From JAICKM01 sp038228295 (lineage in GTDB: Bacteria > Chloroflexota > Chloroflexia > QHBQ01 > JAICKM01), in NCBI GenBank assembly GCA_038228295.1, contig JBBRPH010000002.1:108308-172307 (forward strand): DNA of 64,000 nt. The letters are read 5' to 3'. A program made the translations under genes and the position numbers. This document shows, piece by piece, positions 9,143 to 17,209 of the stretch. The notes beneath the pieces are model-generated. The model had not been told where the DNA came from. It saw only the letters and a program-made list of their open reading frames with translations, and ran no database searches. Numbering within the stretch: the first letter of the stretch is position 1; each line of letters opens with the position of its first letter.

Positions 9143-10999
9143 ATGCCGGGAATTGTGGGTTATGTGGGGGGCCGTGAGGCGGGACCACTGGTAATCGAGG
9201 GGTTGCGCCGGCTCCAATATCGGGGCTACGACTCAGCAGGCATCGCTGTGCAGGCGGCCGACGGTACGCTGACTGTGCGCCGCAGCGCCGGTAAACGGCC
9301 GGCGCTGGATCGGCTGGCGGCGCGCTTGCCGCCCGGTCACGCCGCCATTGCCCATAGCCGCTGGGCCACACATGGTCGCCCATCTGAGCGTAACGCGCAT
9401 CCGCATTGTGACTGCGACGACGCTATTGCCGTCGTTCATGGTGGCATAATTCCCGATTTCCGCCGCCTGCGCGACCGTCTACAGGTAGCAGGCCACCGCT
9501 TTTACTCGGAGACTGATACCGAAGTGTTGCCCCATCTGATCGAGGAACGGCTGGCTGCCGGTGCGCCTGACCTGCTGACGGCGGTGCGGGCGGTGTTAGC
9601 TGATCTGGGTGGCGCGCAAGTGTTGGTCGTGTTAGCCGCCAGCGATCCCGGGGCATTGGTGGCCGCCTGTGTCGGTGACGAAGACGGGCTGGTGATTGGC
9701 TACGGCGACGGCGAGATGACTATCGCTTCGGATAAACAAGCGCTGCTCGGTTTGACCCGCACCGTCGCCACGCTCGAGCCGGGCGAGCTGGCGCGGGTCA
9801 CGGCCGAGGGCGCGACCTACACGGATCTGGCCGGCTTGACCCTGGATAAGCGTGTTTACACGGTCGGCTCCGACTCGGCGACAGTAGCGTTGGCCGGCTA
9901 TCGCCATTTTACGCAAAAAGAGATTTACGAGCAGCCCGAAGCGTTGACTCACACCCTGCGTGGACGCCTGGATGCAACCACCGGCGGGGTTTACCTGGAC
10001 GAAGTGCGTTATACGCCGAACCAGATTCGGGCGCTGACCCGGTTAGTGATTGTGGGGGCAGGCTCCTCGTGGTATAGCGCGCTGGCTGGGCCGTGGATTT
10101 TTGAGGAGCTGACCGGGCTGCCGGTCACGGTCGAGTCGGCGACCGAGTTTCGCTACCGCGACCCGCCACTGGATAGCACCACCCTGGTGCTGGCGATCAC
10201 CCAGTCGGGCGCGACGGGCGATACTCTAGCCGCTCTCGATCTGGCGCGGCGCAAGGGCAGCCGGGTGCTGGGTATCGTCAACGCGCTAGGCACCCCCGCC
10301 GAAGCGTTGGCTGACGGCATCATCGGTATGAACTCGGGGCCGGAAGTGGGCCTAGTGGCGACCAAGTCGTTCGTCTGCTCCTTGGTAGATCAGGTGTTGC
10401 TGGCGCTGGCGCTGGGCTGGGCACGCAATACGGTATCGGCGGTGCGCGCCCAGGCAGTAACACGCGCGCTGGCTGCGCTGCCGGAGCAAGCCGCCGCCTT
10501 GCTGGCCGATGATGCACCCTATAACGCCCCGGCGCGGGCCTATAGCGGCGCGCCGAGTTTCCTGTATATTGGTCGTGGTCCCGCCTACGCAGCGGCTTTA
10601 CAGGGCGCGCACTTGTTAAAGGTAATGGCCCAACTGCCTGCGCAGGCGGTGCCCGGCGGCGAAGTGCAGCACGGCGCGCGCACGATCCTGGATCACACGC
10701 TGCCGGTAGTGGCGCTAGCCCCGGCAGGCGCGACGGCTCCGGCGATGCTGCAAACATTAGAGCAACTGCGGGCGCAAGACGCGCCGCTGATCATCCTCGG
10801 CCCCTCCGGTGATCGCAGGCTGGCCGACCTGGCGACTCACCTGATCCCGGTGCCCGCTAGCGATCCGCTGTTAGAGCCGGTGCTGCTGACGCTGCCGCTG
10901 CAACTGCTGGCCTATGAATTCGCCGTGCGGCGGGGCTGCGACGTGGATCATCCGCGCTTCCTGGCGAAGACGGTGGGCGGAGACGACAGTGAAGCGTGA
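9143..10999 (+). CDS. glmS: GlmS-like glucosamine-6-phosphate synthase lacking the N-terminal Cys
   Basis: 618-aa protein with the full GlmS architecture: N-terminal class-II glutamine amidotransferase domain (about 1-220) and two SIS sugar-isomerase domains (about 270-618). The isomerase half looks intact (TQSGATGDTLAAL, GPEVGLVATKSF, GGEVQHGA, C-terminal DVDHPRFLAKTV). The amidotransferase half begins MPGIVGYVGG: the catalytic nucleophile normally following Met is Cys but is Pro here. The oxyanion HNG motif reads HGG. RWATHG and SETDTE are kept. It may use free ammonia, act only as an isomerase, or have a different role. A second, normal GlmS elsewhere in the genome would not be surprising. 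It lies downstream of cdaA-cdaR. Confidence 0.8.
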   Translation: MPGIVGYVGGREAGPLVIEGLRRLQYRGYDSAGIAVQAADGTLTVRRSAGKRPALDRLAARLPPGHAAIAHSRWATHGRPSERNAHPHCDCDDAIAVVHGGIIPDFRRLRDRLQVAGHRFYSETDTEVLPHLIEERLAAGAPDLLTAVRAVLADLGGAQVLVVLAASDPGALVAACVGDEDGLVIGYGDGEMTIASDKQALLGLTRTVATLEPGELARVTAEGATYTDLAGLTLDKRVYTVGSDSATVALAGYRHFTQKEIYEQPEALTHTLRGRLDATTGGVYLDEVRYTPNQIRALTRLVIVGAGSSWYSALAGPWIFEELTGLPVTVESATEFRYRDPPLDSTTLVLAITQSGATGDTLAALDLARRKGSRVLGIVNALGTPAEALADGIIGMNSGPEVGLVATKSFVCSLVDQVLLALALGWARNTVSAVRAQAVTRALAALPEQAAALLADDAPYNAPARAYSGAPSFLYIGRGPAYAAALQGAHLLKVMAQLPAQAVPGGEVQHGARTILDHTLPVVALAPAGATAPAMLQTLEQLRAQDAPLIILGPSGDRRLADLATHLIPVPASDPLLEPVLLTLPLQLLAYEFAVRRGCDVDHPRFLAKTVGGDDSEA

Positions 11000-11009
11000 A
11001 ACCTGAAAC
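10989..11009. repeat. Heptad repeat spanning the glmS stop and the next start
   Basis: Units GTGAAGC GTGAAAC and CTGAAAC. The glmS TGA stop and the GTG start proposed for the next gene both fall in the second unit. Confidence 0.6.
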
Positions 11010-12273
11010 GCTAGTCGTCTCCCCCTTCCCGCAGAGGGAAGGGGGACGGGAGGCTAGGGCCGTCAACGTACCCATACCGCTGCGCCGGCTAGCAGGGCTG
11101 CTGGCGCTGGCGTTTGTGCTGCGCTGGGGCGGAGTGAGCTATCCACAATTTCGCAGCAGCGACTTGGTTTTCCATGCGCATAACCTCACCTATCTATTAG
11201 ACGTTCTGCACGGCTCCGGCAAAACTTTCTTTTTCCCCGGCCGACTGCCCAACGGCACCCTGGTGCCTTACCCCAGTGCCTACTATGTGCTGCTGGCCCC
11301 GTTCGCGGCGGGGAGCGGCGGCACAAACGAGGCTGCGATTACGCTGCTGCTGTTTGCTAGTGCCCTGGTGGACAGTCTGGTGGTGCTGCCGGTATGGGCG
11401 CTGGCGCGGCGCTGGGGTGCCCCGGCGGGACTGGCGGCGGCGTTCCTGTATGCGTTCGGCCCCGCCCCGTTCCAGCTATTCTCGGCAGGCAACCATACTA
11501 ACCTGTTCGCCGGAGCGATGTTGGTCGGCACGCTGGCGGCGGCGGTAGCGGTATTAGAGCAGCCGCGCGGCCCAGCGCAGCGTCGCCGACTGGCGGCTTT
11601 CGGCGCCGGCAGTCTGTTGACCTTGCTGGGACACTACGGCGTGGCGCTGTCGCTGATTGGGGTGCTGGGTAGCGTTGTGGTGGTTTGGCTCGTGGCCGCG
11701 CCCCCAGCCCTGCGCGCGCGCATTGGGCCGTTGACGGCGGTATTCACGGCAACGGTCGCGCTGGCTTATGGTCTCTACTATGTGCAGTTCAACTTGGCGA
11801 TGGTCGCGCAGGTGACAGGCCTAGTGCAAGGCACCGCCCAGCATAGTGCACGCTTCACGCTGGGGGCGCTGTCGGCTGATCTCGCTCGCTGGTTGGGAGG
11901 TGCGGCGGTGATCGCGGCAGGCGGTGCGGGTTGCCGGCTGCTACGCCGCGGCCGGCCTCCAACGGACAGGAACGCGCCTGGCCTGCGTAGCCCAGTGGGT
12001 TTGGTGCTGACGGGCTGGCTGTTGGCCTGCATCCCGCTGGCCGCCGGCGCGCTGTTCGATCGCGACACGATCCGCTATAACTTACTGGCCTTGCCGCCGC
12101 TCTGCGTGGTAGCGGGTGTGGCGCTGGCCGCCTTGGCCCGCAATCTCGCGCCGCGTATGATGGCTGGGCGGCAGATTTGGCCGGGTACGCTGCTGGCGGG
12201 CGCGCTCGGCGGCGGATCGGCGCTTTACACCCTCGCCGTCTGGACTACCAGCATCCTGCGCCAGTATCACTAG
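10996..12273 (+). CDS. Multi-pass integral membrane protein (GT-C-like)
   Basis: 425-aa hydrophobic protein with roughly ten membrane helices, for example LAGLLALAFVLRWGG, ITLLLFASALVDSLVVLPV and LSLIGVLGSVVVVWLVA. The early loop (SSDLVFHAHNLTYLLDVLHG, then TLVPYPSAYYVLLAPFA) resembles polytopic GT-C-type glycosyltransferases, but no defining motif is certain. The GTG start overlaps the glmS stop and sits within a heptad repeat, and the first 30 codons cover an 11-bp hairpin (11020-11046). The true start may therefore be further downstream. Confidence 0.6.
   Translation: MKPETLVVSPFPQREGGREARAVNVPIPLRRLAGLLALAFVLRWGGVSYPQFRSSDLVFHAHNLTYLLDVLHGSGKTFFFPGRLPNGTLVPYPSAYYVLLAPFAAGSGGTNEAAITLLLFASALVDSLVVLPVWALARRWGAPAGLAAAFLYAFGPAPFQLFSAGNHTNLFAGAMLVGTLAAAVAVLEQPRGPAQRRRLAAFGAGSLLTLLGHYGVALSLIGVLGSVVVVWLVAAPPALRARIGPLTAVFTATVALAYGLYYVQFNLAMVAQVTGLVQGTAQHSARFTLGALSADLARWLGGAAVIAAGGAGCRLLRRGRPPTDRNAPGLRSPVGLVLTGWLLACIPLAAGALFDRDTIRYNLLALPPLCVVAGVALAALARNLAPRMMAGRQIWPGTLLAGALGGGSALYTLAVWTTSILRQYH
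11020..11046. terminator. 11-bp hairpin just inside the 5' end of the membrane-protein gene
   Basis: TCCCCCTTCCC pairs perfectly with GGGAAGGGGGA around GCAGA. No U-tract follows. It may attenuate or stabilise the glmS transcript, or it may be a palindromic insertion at the gene junction. Confidence 0.4.
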
Positions 12274-12301
12274 CGCCGTCCTATCCTGCCCCACCCGGCG
12301 G

Positions 12302-12571
12302 CTATGTGGGCCATGACGGCAGACGGCGCGTGTCGCTGCCGCCACCCGCGCCCTCCACACGGTCCCAGTGATCGGTGATGTAGCTCAGTTCCTCTGAGTT
12401 GTCCATATACAGTTCAACATAGCCACAGCCTGCGCAGATGTAATTATCCAGCGGCACCGCCTGGTTCATGGCCCCTTTAACTTGCATTGAGCTAATGCCG
12501 TAACCCGGTCGGCTTAACTTTTTGTGGTACACTGTCTGCGCCCCGCATTTGGGGTATTGGCCGTCTTTCAT
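12302..12571 (-). CDS. Small zinc-ribbon protein
   Basis: 89-aa protein of unknown function. It has an N-terminal KCGAQTVYHK half-knuckle and a C-terminal CAGCGYVELYM knuckle, as in a zinc ribbon. The first knuckle shows only one Cys (YPKCG where CPKCG is usual). A strong ribosome-binding site (GGAGG) precedes the ATG. It is the last gene of the minus-strand E1/E2/JAB run, separated from the E1 stop by about 130 bp containing heptad repeats. Its membership in that system is uncertain. Confidence 0.65.
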   Translation of the reverse strand: MKDGQYPKCGAQTVYHKKLSRPGYGISSMQVKGAMNQAVPLDNYICAGCGYVELYMDNSEELSYITDHWDRVEGAGGGSDTRRLPSWPT

Positions 12572-12692
12572 GGTGGCTATTCCTCCGGGCGTGAAACGTG
12601 ATGCTGTAGATGTATAGGACTGCTTGGGCGACGGTTAGCCAATTACTGCCATCCCTATACCCCTCACTATGCACACTACGCAGCCCAAATGA

Positions 12693-12706
12693 TTCACGTT
12701 TCACGC
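12693..12706. repeat. Heptad repeat at the E1 stop codon
   Basis: TTCACGT TTCACGC. The E1 stop (complement of TCA at 12701-12703) lies inside it. Confidence 0.5.
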
Positions 12707-14521
12707 CTTGACTGCATAGGCTACGCGCAGGACCCGCCCACAGTCGGCGCAGGTGTGCGCGGGGCCGTAGCCGAGGATCTGATCCGCACCGAAGGTGACT
12801 AATTGACCAGGGAGGCCGATGCCGTAGACCCAGCCGGCGGTGCCGGTCGTGGGGTCGTGCGCCGCGCCGGCAGTGTTGCCGCCGATCAGGCAGGTGGATT
12901 CGCGGGCGAGTAGCGTGATTAGCCAGGGCGGGCGGGCGCGCCGGGGTTGGGCCATGGCGGCTGCTAGCGCAGCTAGCGCATCGGCGGCGCGGCCCGATTC
13001 GATGACGGTGGCCGGCTCGGCTTGCAGTTCGCCGGGCGCAATGGCGCGATCATAGCGCAGGGCTTCTTCGGGCGTGGGGGCGGGGGCCGGGCCGGTGTAG
13101 AGCCGGCTGCGCAGGCAGCCGAAGCAGGGACCGCGCTGTCCATCCACGACAATCACCTCGAAGTAGCGAGCACGCGGATAACACCGCCCAACGAGGTGCG
13201 GAATGTTGAGCCGCCGTAGCACACGGGCCAGCGCATAGTCTACACTGCTGCCCGTCGCCAGCACCACCACGCGGGGCCGCGTCGCCCGCAACAGGCGGCG
13301 GAAGCGCGCTAACTCCGCCCGACTCTCACCGCACGCTGTTGGGATCAGGGTTACATGGCCTGCATCACTGCTCAGAATAGTCCCATCGATCGCCGTACCG
13401 GCCTCCGTCCAAATCGCGTCGGCTCCCCATAGCGCGATCAGGTTTTGGGCCAGCGCGGCAACCTTCGCTTCCCCCACTTGATCGGTGTGGAACCACTGCC
13501 GTACCGGATTGGCCGCGTCCACTCGCTCGCCGTCTACGAGCACCAACTGCCGCATCCCACTCGCCGCTAACCCACGCGCCACCCAACTGCCCAGACTGCC
13601 ACAACCAATCACTAGGGCGGAGTTTTGCGTTCTGCGTTCTGTGTCCTGAGTTACGGTAATCCTCTTGGTTAAGATACGATCGGACCCTTTGCTACCGTCA
13701 ACCGCCGACTGCCGACTGCCGACCGGCGGTCGCCGACCGGCTGTGAGGAGGTTGACATAAAGCACTGACCAGGGCCACGCCGGGCTGCCGCAGAAGACGG
13801 CGGTGCGGCGCGCAGTCCAGAGCAGTGCGTCGAGGTCGGGCGCTGCGCTGGAGGTGCCGTGAAGCAGCAGAGCTTTGGCAAGTAGGGCGGCCACACCGCC
13901 GGCGCCGGCCCAGGCGTGCCAAGCGGCGAGGGTAGCCGGCAGGGCAGCGGGGTCGCTGGGTAGCGGATCGCCTAGCGCGACGCAGAGATCGGGCCAATCG
14001 CGACCCGCGCCGCCGTCACCGGGCAGCAAGGCCAGGCAGGCGGCGCTGGGATCGGCTCCGGCATAGTGGGCCACCAGTAGGGCGGGACAATCCAGGGCGC
14101 GCGCCAGCTTGCCTAGCAAGCGCAGCGTCGCCGTATCGCCCCCGCCCAGTAGCAGATCGGGCGGGGCGGCGCGCAACTCGGTCAGCAGCGCCGGGTAGGT
14201 GGCAGTAGTGAGCGAGGGTCGCTGGGCGAAGGCCCAACCGTCTTCCCATCGGTTATGATCGCGCAACGCGGTAACCAATGTGGGACCGGCTGCTGCGCCG
14301 ATCTGCCCCCAGCCCCCGCGTACCAGCGGATGTGTGGGCGTGATCGGCGCGTCGTCGGCGATCCACCAGTGCAGCGCGCGACAGCCCGCCAGTCGCTCGA
14401 TCGCCCCGGCCACCGCTGCTGTACCGCAGACCGCAATACGACAGGCACGCAGGCCGTCCCCCAAAATGGGTACAATGCGGGCGTAGTAGGCCGCTTGCAG
14501 GCCGGCGCGCTCCGCGCTCAT
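12701..14521 (-). CDS. E1-like double ThiF-domain adenylating enzyme
   Basis: 606-aa protein with two Rossmann (ThiF/MoeB/E1) folds. The N-terminal copy (about residues 25-240) is degenerate: the glycine-rich loop reads AVCGTAAVAG, suggesting an inactive structural domain. The second copy (about 300-606) looks active, with VIGCGSLGSWVARGLA, VDGERVDAANPVRQ and the GEAK lysine. Two CxxC pairs (CFGC near 465, CADC near 590) form the expected structural zinc site. The inactive-plus-active layout matches eukaryotic E1s and BilD-type bacterial E1s. The reaction would be ATP-dependent C-terminal adenylation of a modifier. The linker (about 262-300) is encoded by two heptad-repeat arrays. The start overlaps the JAB stop (ATGA). 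Confidence 0.85.
   Translation of the reverse strand: MSAERAGLQAAYYARIVPILGDGLRACRIAVCGTAAVAGAIERLAGCRALHWWIADDAPITPTHPLVRGGWGQIGAAAGPTLVTALRDHNRWEDGWAFAQRPSLTTATYPALLTELRAAPPDLLLGGGDTATLRLLGKLARALDCPALLVAHYAGADPSAACLALLPGDGGAGRDWPDLCVALGDPLPSDPAALPATLAAWHAWAGAGGVAALLAKALLLHGTSSAAPDLDALLWTARRTAVFCGSPAWPWSVLYVNLLTAGRRPPVGSRQSAVDGSKGSDRILTKRITVTQDTERRTQNSALVIGCGSLGSWVARGLAASGMRQLVLVDGERVDAANPVRQWFHTDQVGEAKVAALAQNLIALWGADAIWTEAGTAIDGTILSSDAGHVTLIPTACGESRAELARFRRLLRATRPRVVVLATGSSVDYALARVLRRLNIPHLVGRCYPRARYFEVIVVDGQRGPCFGCLRSRLYTGPAPAPTPEEALRYDRAIAPGELQAEPATVIESGRAADALAALAAAMAQPRRARPPWLITLLARESTCLIGGNTAGAAHDPTTGTAGWVYGIGLPGQLVTFGADQILGYGPAHTCADCGRVLRVAYAVKA
13623..13657. repeat. Heptad repeat inside the E1 coding sequence (array 1)
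   Basis: Five in-phase 7-mers: TTTTGCG TTCTGCG, then TTCTGTG TCCTGAG, then TTACGGT. On the coding strand it is translated as part of the linker (TVTQDTERRTQN). Confidence 0.7.
13697..13738. repeat. Heptad repeat inside the E1 coding sequence (array 2)
   Basis: Six 7-mers: GTCAACC, GCCGACT twice, GCCGACC, GGCGGTC, GCCGACC. It is translated as the linker segment around VGSRQSAVDGS, between the two ThiF folds. Confidence 0.7.
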
Positions 14522-15402
14522 CGGACCGGCGCCGGAAGGGCGGGCCAGGGCTGCGGATCAGGTTGCCAACCCGTGGTCGTCAGGTGCAGGCAGCGGGCAG
14601 GCTGGGCCGGGAAGCCGGGCGGCAAGGTCAGCAGCCGCGTCGGCTGCCCAGCGGCTCGTCCAGCCAGGGCATACCAGCCACGGTGCAACGGCATTGCGCT
14701 CATGTTGAGGCCGGCCGCTTGCCCGGCTCGAGCCAGCGCCGCGCGCTGCCGCGCCCCACGGGAACCGGTCCAGCCCGGCGCGGCCAACGCCCGCCGGATC
14801 AGCGGGTCCTTATCCGCCACCACGCGCACCGCGCCCAGCGCCGTTAGCCGGTCGCCCACCTCCAATATATACGCTTGGATCGGCCACGCCGCCGACGGAT
14901 CGTCGGGTCCCGGCGCGGCGGCGATCAGCCCCAGCGCCCAGGGTAAGCCTGCCGCCGTGTTGCTCGCCAGTGCGCCGCTTAGATGCTCGGTACAATCAGT
15001 GCCCGACGGATACGGCCGGCGGTGCGGCCAGGGGTGTGAGTGCATCCGTCCATAGCAGTCGAGCCGGGGATGCGTGGCGCGCACTGCGTCGAGTGCGGCC
15101 TGCAACGCGGCCGTCGTCGCTGTGGTTGCGGCCGCCGCCGGCCGTGCCCAGGTCGGCCCATAGTGGGTCGGCGCAGGCGGCACCACCACGCGCGGCACCA
15201 CCAGCGCGGCGCACCCGTCCGCTGGTAACGGCTCCAGTGGGCTGCGCGTCCAGCCCCGGCGCGCCTGCACGGCCAGCAGCGGATAGACCACTGCTTCCCA
15301 AGCCGCGCCCTCCGCCTGCCGCCCCCACGCCGCCCAATGCGCAAACTCGGCACACGCGGTGGCGTAGGCTTGTGTACCCATGATCACTGTGGGTCCGTTC
15401 AT
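14518..15402 (-). CDS. JAB/JAMM-domain metalloprotease
   Basis: 294-aa protein. The zinc-binding JAMM core is at residues 121-136: His121-Ser-His123 and Ser133-x-x-Asp136. The stretch between His123 and Ser133 is nine residues, two longer than the common seven. Glu36 is the likely catalytic acid. JAMM proteases in E1/E2 operons cleave isopeptide bonds or mature a ubiquitin-like precursor. I chose the ATG at 15402 because AAGGAG lies 9 nt upstream; the frame extends further upstream to 15483 only by translating a heptad repeat. Codon overlap with the E1 start (ATGA) shows coupling. Confidence 0.8.
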   Translation of the reverse strand: MNGPTVIMGTQAYATACAEFAHWAAWGRQAEGAAWEAVVYPLLAVQARRGWTRSPLEPLPADGCAALVVPRVVVPPAPTHYGPTWARPAAAATTATTAALQAALDAVRATHPRLDCYGRMHSHPWPHRRPYPSGTDCTEHLSGALASNTAAGLPWALGLIAAAPGPDDPSAAWPIQAYILEVGDRLTALGAVRVVADKDPLIRRALAAPGWTGSRGARQRAALARAGQAAGLNMSAMPLHRGWYALAGRAAGQPTRLLTLPPGFPAQPARCLHLTTTGWQPDPQPWPALPAPVR

Positions 15403-15420
15403 TGACTTGCTCCTTGTCGC

Positions 15421-15462
15421 GTAAAACGTGAAATATAAAGCGTAAAACGTAAAGTGTAATCG
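15421..15462. repeat. Heptad repeat between the E2 and JAB genes
   Basis: Six 7-mers: GTAAAAC GTGAAAT, then ATAAAGC GTAAAAC, then GTAAAGT GTAATCG. It fills most of the 91-bp gap. Confidence 0.75.
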
Positions 15463-15493
15463 GGTACTTGCAACTGTGCTCACGTTTTACACC

Positions 15494-16168
15494 CTAGCGA
15501 TAGCCCCGCTCATCCTCTCCGCCATAGATGTGCTGCTTGCCGGCGAAGGCGGCGGCGGGGGGTTGACCATTACCGATTTTCAGGATGCCGGCGAGGTGAT
15601 TGACCACGCGCTGTTGCAGCACCACTCGCAGGCTGACACTGCGCCACTGGCCGCTCGCATAGAGGCAGAGCGTATTGCCGATCATGTGGTGGCCGGCCCC
15701 CGGCGCCGCGATGCCCAGGATGCGGAACAGGTCGGGATCGTAGCGGATCGTCGGCGGGCTGCGCGGCCAGTCGGAGGGGTAATGGGCCAGCACCGGCACC
15801 AGCCACAGCCGACTGCCACCGACCGTGATCAGTGGAAAGCCGGGGTGGGGCGCCGCCTGGATGTGGGCCAGGGCACGAGGCAGGCCGTCCACCGGCATCG
15901 GCAGGTGCCCGGTCCAAGCGAGGTGCGTGATCCCTTTGCCGCGCCCACTGTGACCGCAGGTGCGGCAGTGCAGTGTGCCTGCGCTGAACTCCAACAGGTC
16001 GCCGCAGCGCGGGCAGGCGCTTAGCCCCTCACTATCGCCTACGGTGAGGAGCCAAGCCGGGAAATGGGTCGCCATCTCGGCGGCTTCGGCAGCCGGCAGT
16101 GCGGGATTGCTCCGCGCCCAGCCGGCCACCCGCCCCACCGCCGTCAGGTCGGCGGGTAGGAGAGTCAT
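15494..16168 (-). CDS. E2-like (UBC-fold) conjugating protein with N-terminal zinc ribbon
   Basis: 224-aa protein. Residues about 50-73 form a zinc ribbon (CPRC at 52-55, CRTC at 68-71). Residues about 110-200 match the bacterial E2-like pattern: strand LWLVPVLAHYP, then SPPTIRYD, then HHMIGNTLCLYASGQW followed by a helix. Cys168 in TLCLY is in the position of the E2 catalytic cysteine, just after the conserved His pair. The role would be to accept a modifier from the neighbouring E1. The start overlaps the preceding gene (ATGA), and the gene is separated from JAB by a heptad repeat. The E2 call is by motif only. Confidence 0.75.
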   Translation of the reverse strand: MTLLPADLTAVGRVAGWARSNPALPAAEAAEMATHFPAWLLTVGDSEGLSACPRCGDLLEFSAGTLHCRTCGHSGRGKGITHLAWTGHLPMPVDGLPRALAHIQAAPHPGFPLITVGGSRLWLVPVLAHYPSDWPRSPPTIRYDPDLFRILGIAAPGAGHHMIGNTLCLYASGQWRSVSLRVVLQQRVVNHLAGILKIGNGQPPAAAFAGKQHIYGGEDERGYR

Positions 16169-16476
16169 GCGTAGGTCTCCTTGCTCAGATCGATTCGCAC
16201 CCCCGGCACAATCGCCGGCAGCGCATCACCGCCCGCCCAGGCGGCTGCCCCGCCGTCCCACCCCTGCGTCGGGGCCGGTACCAGCGCCCCCAGCTGCGGT
16301 CCGGCGGATGGTGCAAACCGTCCGTCGCCCGCGCCGGCATACCACGCCCCACTCGCCAGGCACACCGCCCAGTGCCCCGGCTCCCCCACATCATCGCGCG
16401 GAATCAGCAGTTGGTGGGGCGCGCAGCACGTACAATAGGCCACACCGGGCACGACATAAGTCTGTTGCGTATCCAT
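16165..16476 (-). CDS. Small Cys-containing protein of the E1/E2/JAB locus
   Basis: 103-aa protein, not recognised. The N-terminus has Cys15, Cys17, Cys18, His21 and Cys39 (YCTCCAPH, then HWAVCLASG), which could form one zinc site. The C-terminal half is Gly/Ala/Pro-rich and ends LSKETYA with no diglycine. AAAGGA precedes the ATG. The first codons and ribosome-binding site resemble those of the isochorismatase-like gene (both start ATGGATACGCA). It overlaps the E2 start by 4 bp. It is a candidate substrate or adaptor, but nothing proves this. Confidence 0.6.
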   Translation of the reverse strand: MDTQQTYVVPGVAYCTCCAPHQLLIPRDDVGEPGHWAVCLASGAWYAGAGDGRFAPSAGPQLGALVPAPTQGWDGGAAAWAGGDALPAIVPGVRIDLSKETYA

Positions 16477-16489
16477 TGTCAGGTCCTTT

Positions 16490-16520
16490 CAGTCGTCAGC
16501 TTGTCAGTCGTCGGTTATTA
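16490..16520. repeat. Heptad-like repeat upstream of the small Cys-protein gene
   Basis: Variants of CAGTCGT and CAGCTTG repeat at 7-8 nt spacing in the gap between two genes of the locus. Confidence 0.55.
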
Positions 16521-16581
16521 ACTTGTCTCTCATCCTCTGTCGCCGCCTGCGAAGGTAGGATTCGTAGCTTTAGTCGCGCGT

Positions 16582-17136
16582 TTACTCGCCCTGGCGTCGT
16601 GCACGCCGCACAAACAGCCCGTGCCTGCCGAGGTGTGCCTGATTAGCGTGCAGTGCTTGGTCGAGCGCTGTCCAGTCGAACTCCGGCGCGGGCGGATTGT
16701 TGACGCCTACCATCGGCGGCGAGGCCGGCGCGCTAGGCATAGCCGGCCCAACCGGTGTCGGTACCACTGCCGGCGCTAGCGGGCACGCCGCCGCCGGCAG
16801 CGGCGCTTCGACCCGCCGGCGTAGTTCCGCGCTGGGCGGGCTGTCGGCGGTGCCCCGTCGTGCCGTCAGGTAGAGTTGCCATGTGCCGGGGGCCAGGGTC
16901 AGCCGCACCTCGATGGATGGGGCGGGGATGCGCGCCAGTTCCTGCCACGCATCCGTCGTCCCGTCCGCCGGCCGGCCGTAGAGGCCGTAGCTGTCCACCG
17001 AAGTATAGGGAGCGCGCCACGTCAGGCGCATCTGCCCGACGGCTCCCGCTTCACCGATTTGCACATTCCACGGTGCCTCGATTGCCGCCGTATCGTTGTT
17101 GCTCAGATACCGTTCGTCCGCCTGAAAGTAGCCCAT
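16582..17136 (-). CDS. Fibronectin-III-like beta-sandwich protein
   Basis: 184-aa protein. Residues about 18-110 read like a fibronectin type III or Ig-like sandwich (MRLTWRAPYTSVDSYGLYGRP, then WQLYLTARRG). A Pro/Ala hinge (about 113-145) follows, then a short basic C-terminal helix ending RRARRQGE. No signal peptide was seen, so it is likely cytoplasmic. GAGG precedes the ATG. It lies between the isochorismatase-like gene and the small Cys protein. A substrate-binding adaptor or modified target is possible. No ubiquitin-like fold or terminal Gly-Gly is evident. Confidence 0.6.
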   Translation of the reverse strand: MGYFQADERYLSNNDTAAIEAPWNVQIGEAGAVGQMRLTWRAPYTSVDSYGLYGRPADGTTDAWQELARIPAPSIEVRLTLAPGTWQLYLTARRGTADSPPSAELRRRVEAPLPAAACPLAPAVVPTPVGPAMPSAPASPPMVGVNNPPAPEFDWTALDQALHANQAHLGRHGLFVRRARRQGE

Positions 17137-17153
17137 CGCCCGTACCCTCGCCG

Positions 17154-17209
17154 GTCGTCAGTCGTCAGTTGACGGTCGTTAATTCAGAACTCAGCACACA
17201 AAACTCGCA
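17154..17209. repeat. Longest heptad array (8 units)
   Basis: Eight in-phase 7-mers: GTCGTCA twice, GTTGACG, GTCGTTA, ATTCAGA, ACTCAGC, ACACAAA, ACTCGCA. It fills the gap between the isochorismatase-like stop and the FN3-like start. Confidence 0.75.

Noticed and set aside
8463..9383. 306-aa minus-strand ORF
   Set aside because: Antisense to cdaR and the glmS promoter; no domain.
15403..15483. N-terminal extension of the JAB protein
   Set aside because: It would translate a heptad repeat (FTFYALYFTFYA). The ATG at 15402 has a good ribosome-binding site.
17154..17209. CRISPR or IS end
   Set aside because: Heptad units have no spacers, no terminal inverted repeats and no transposase.
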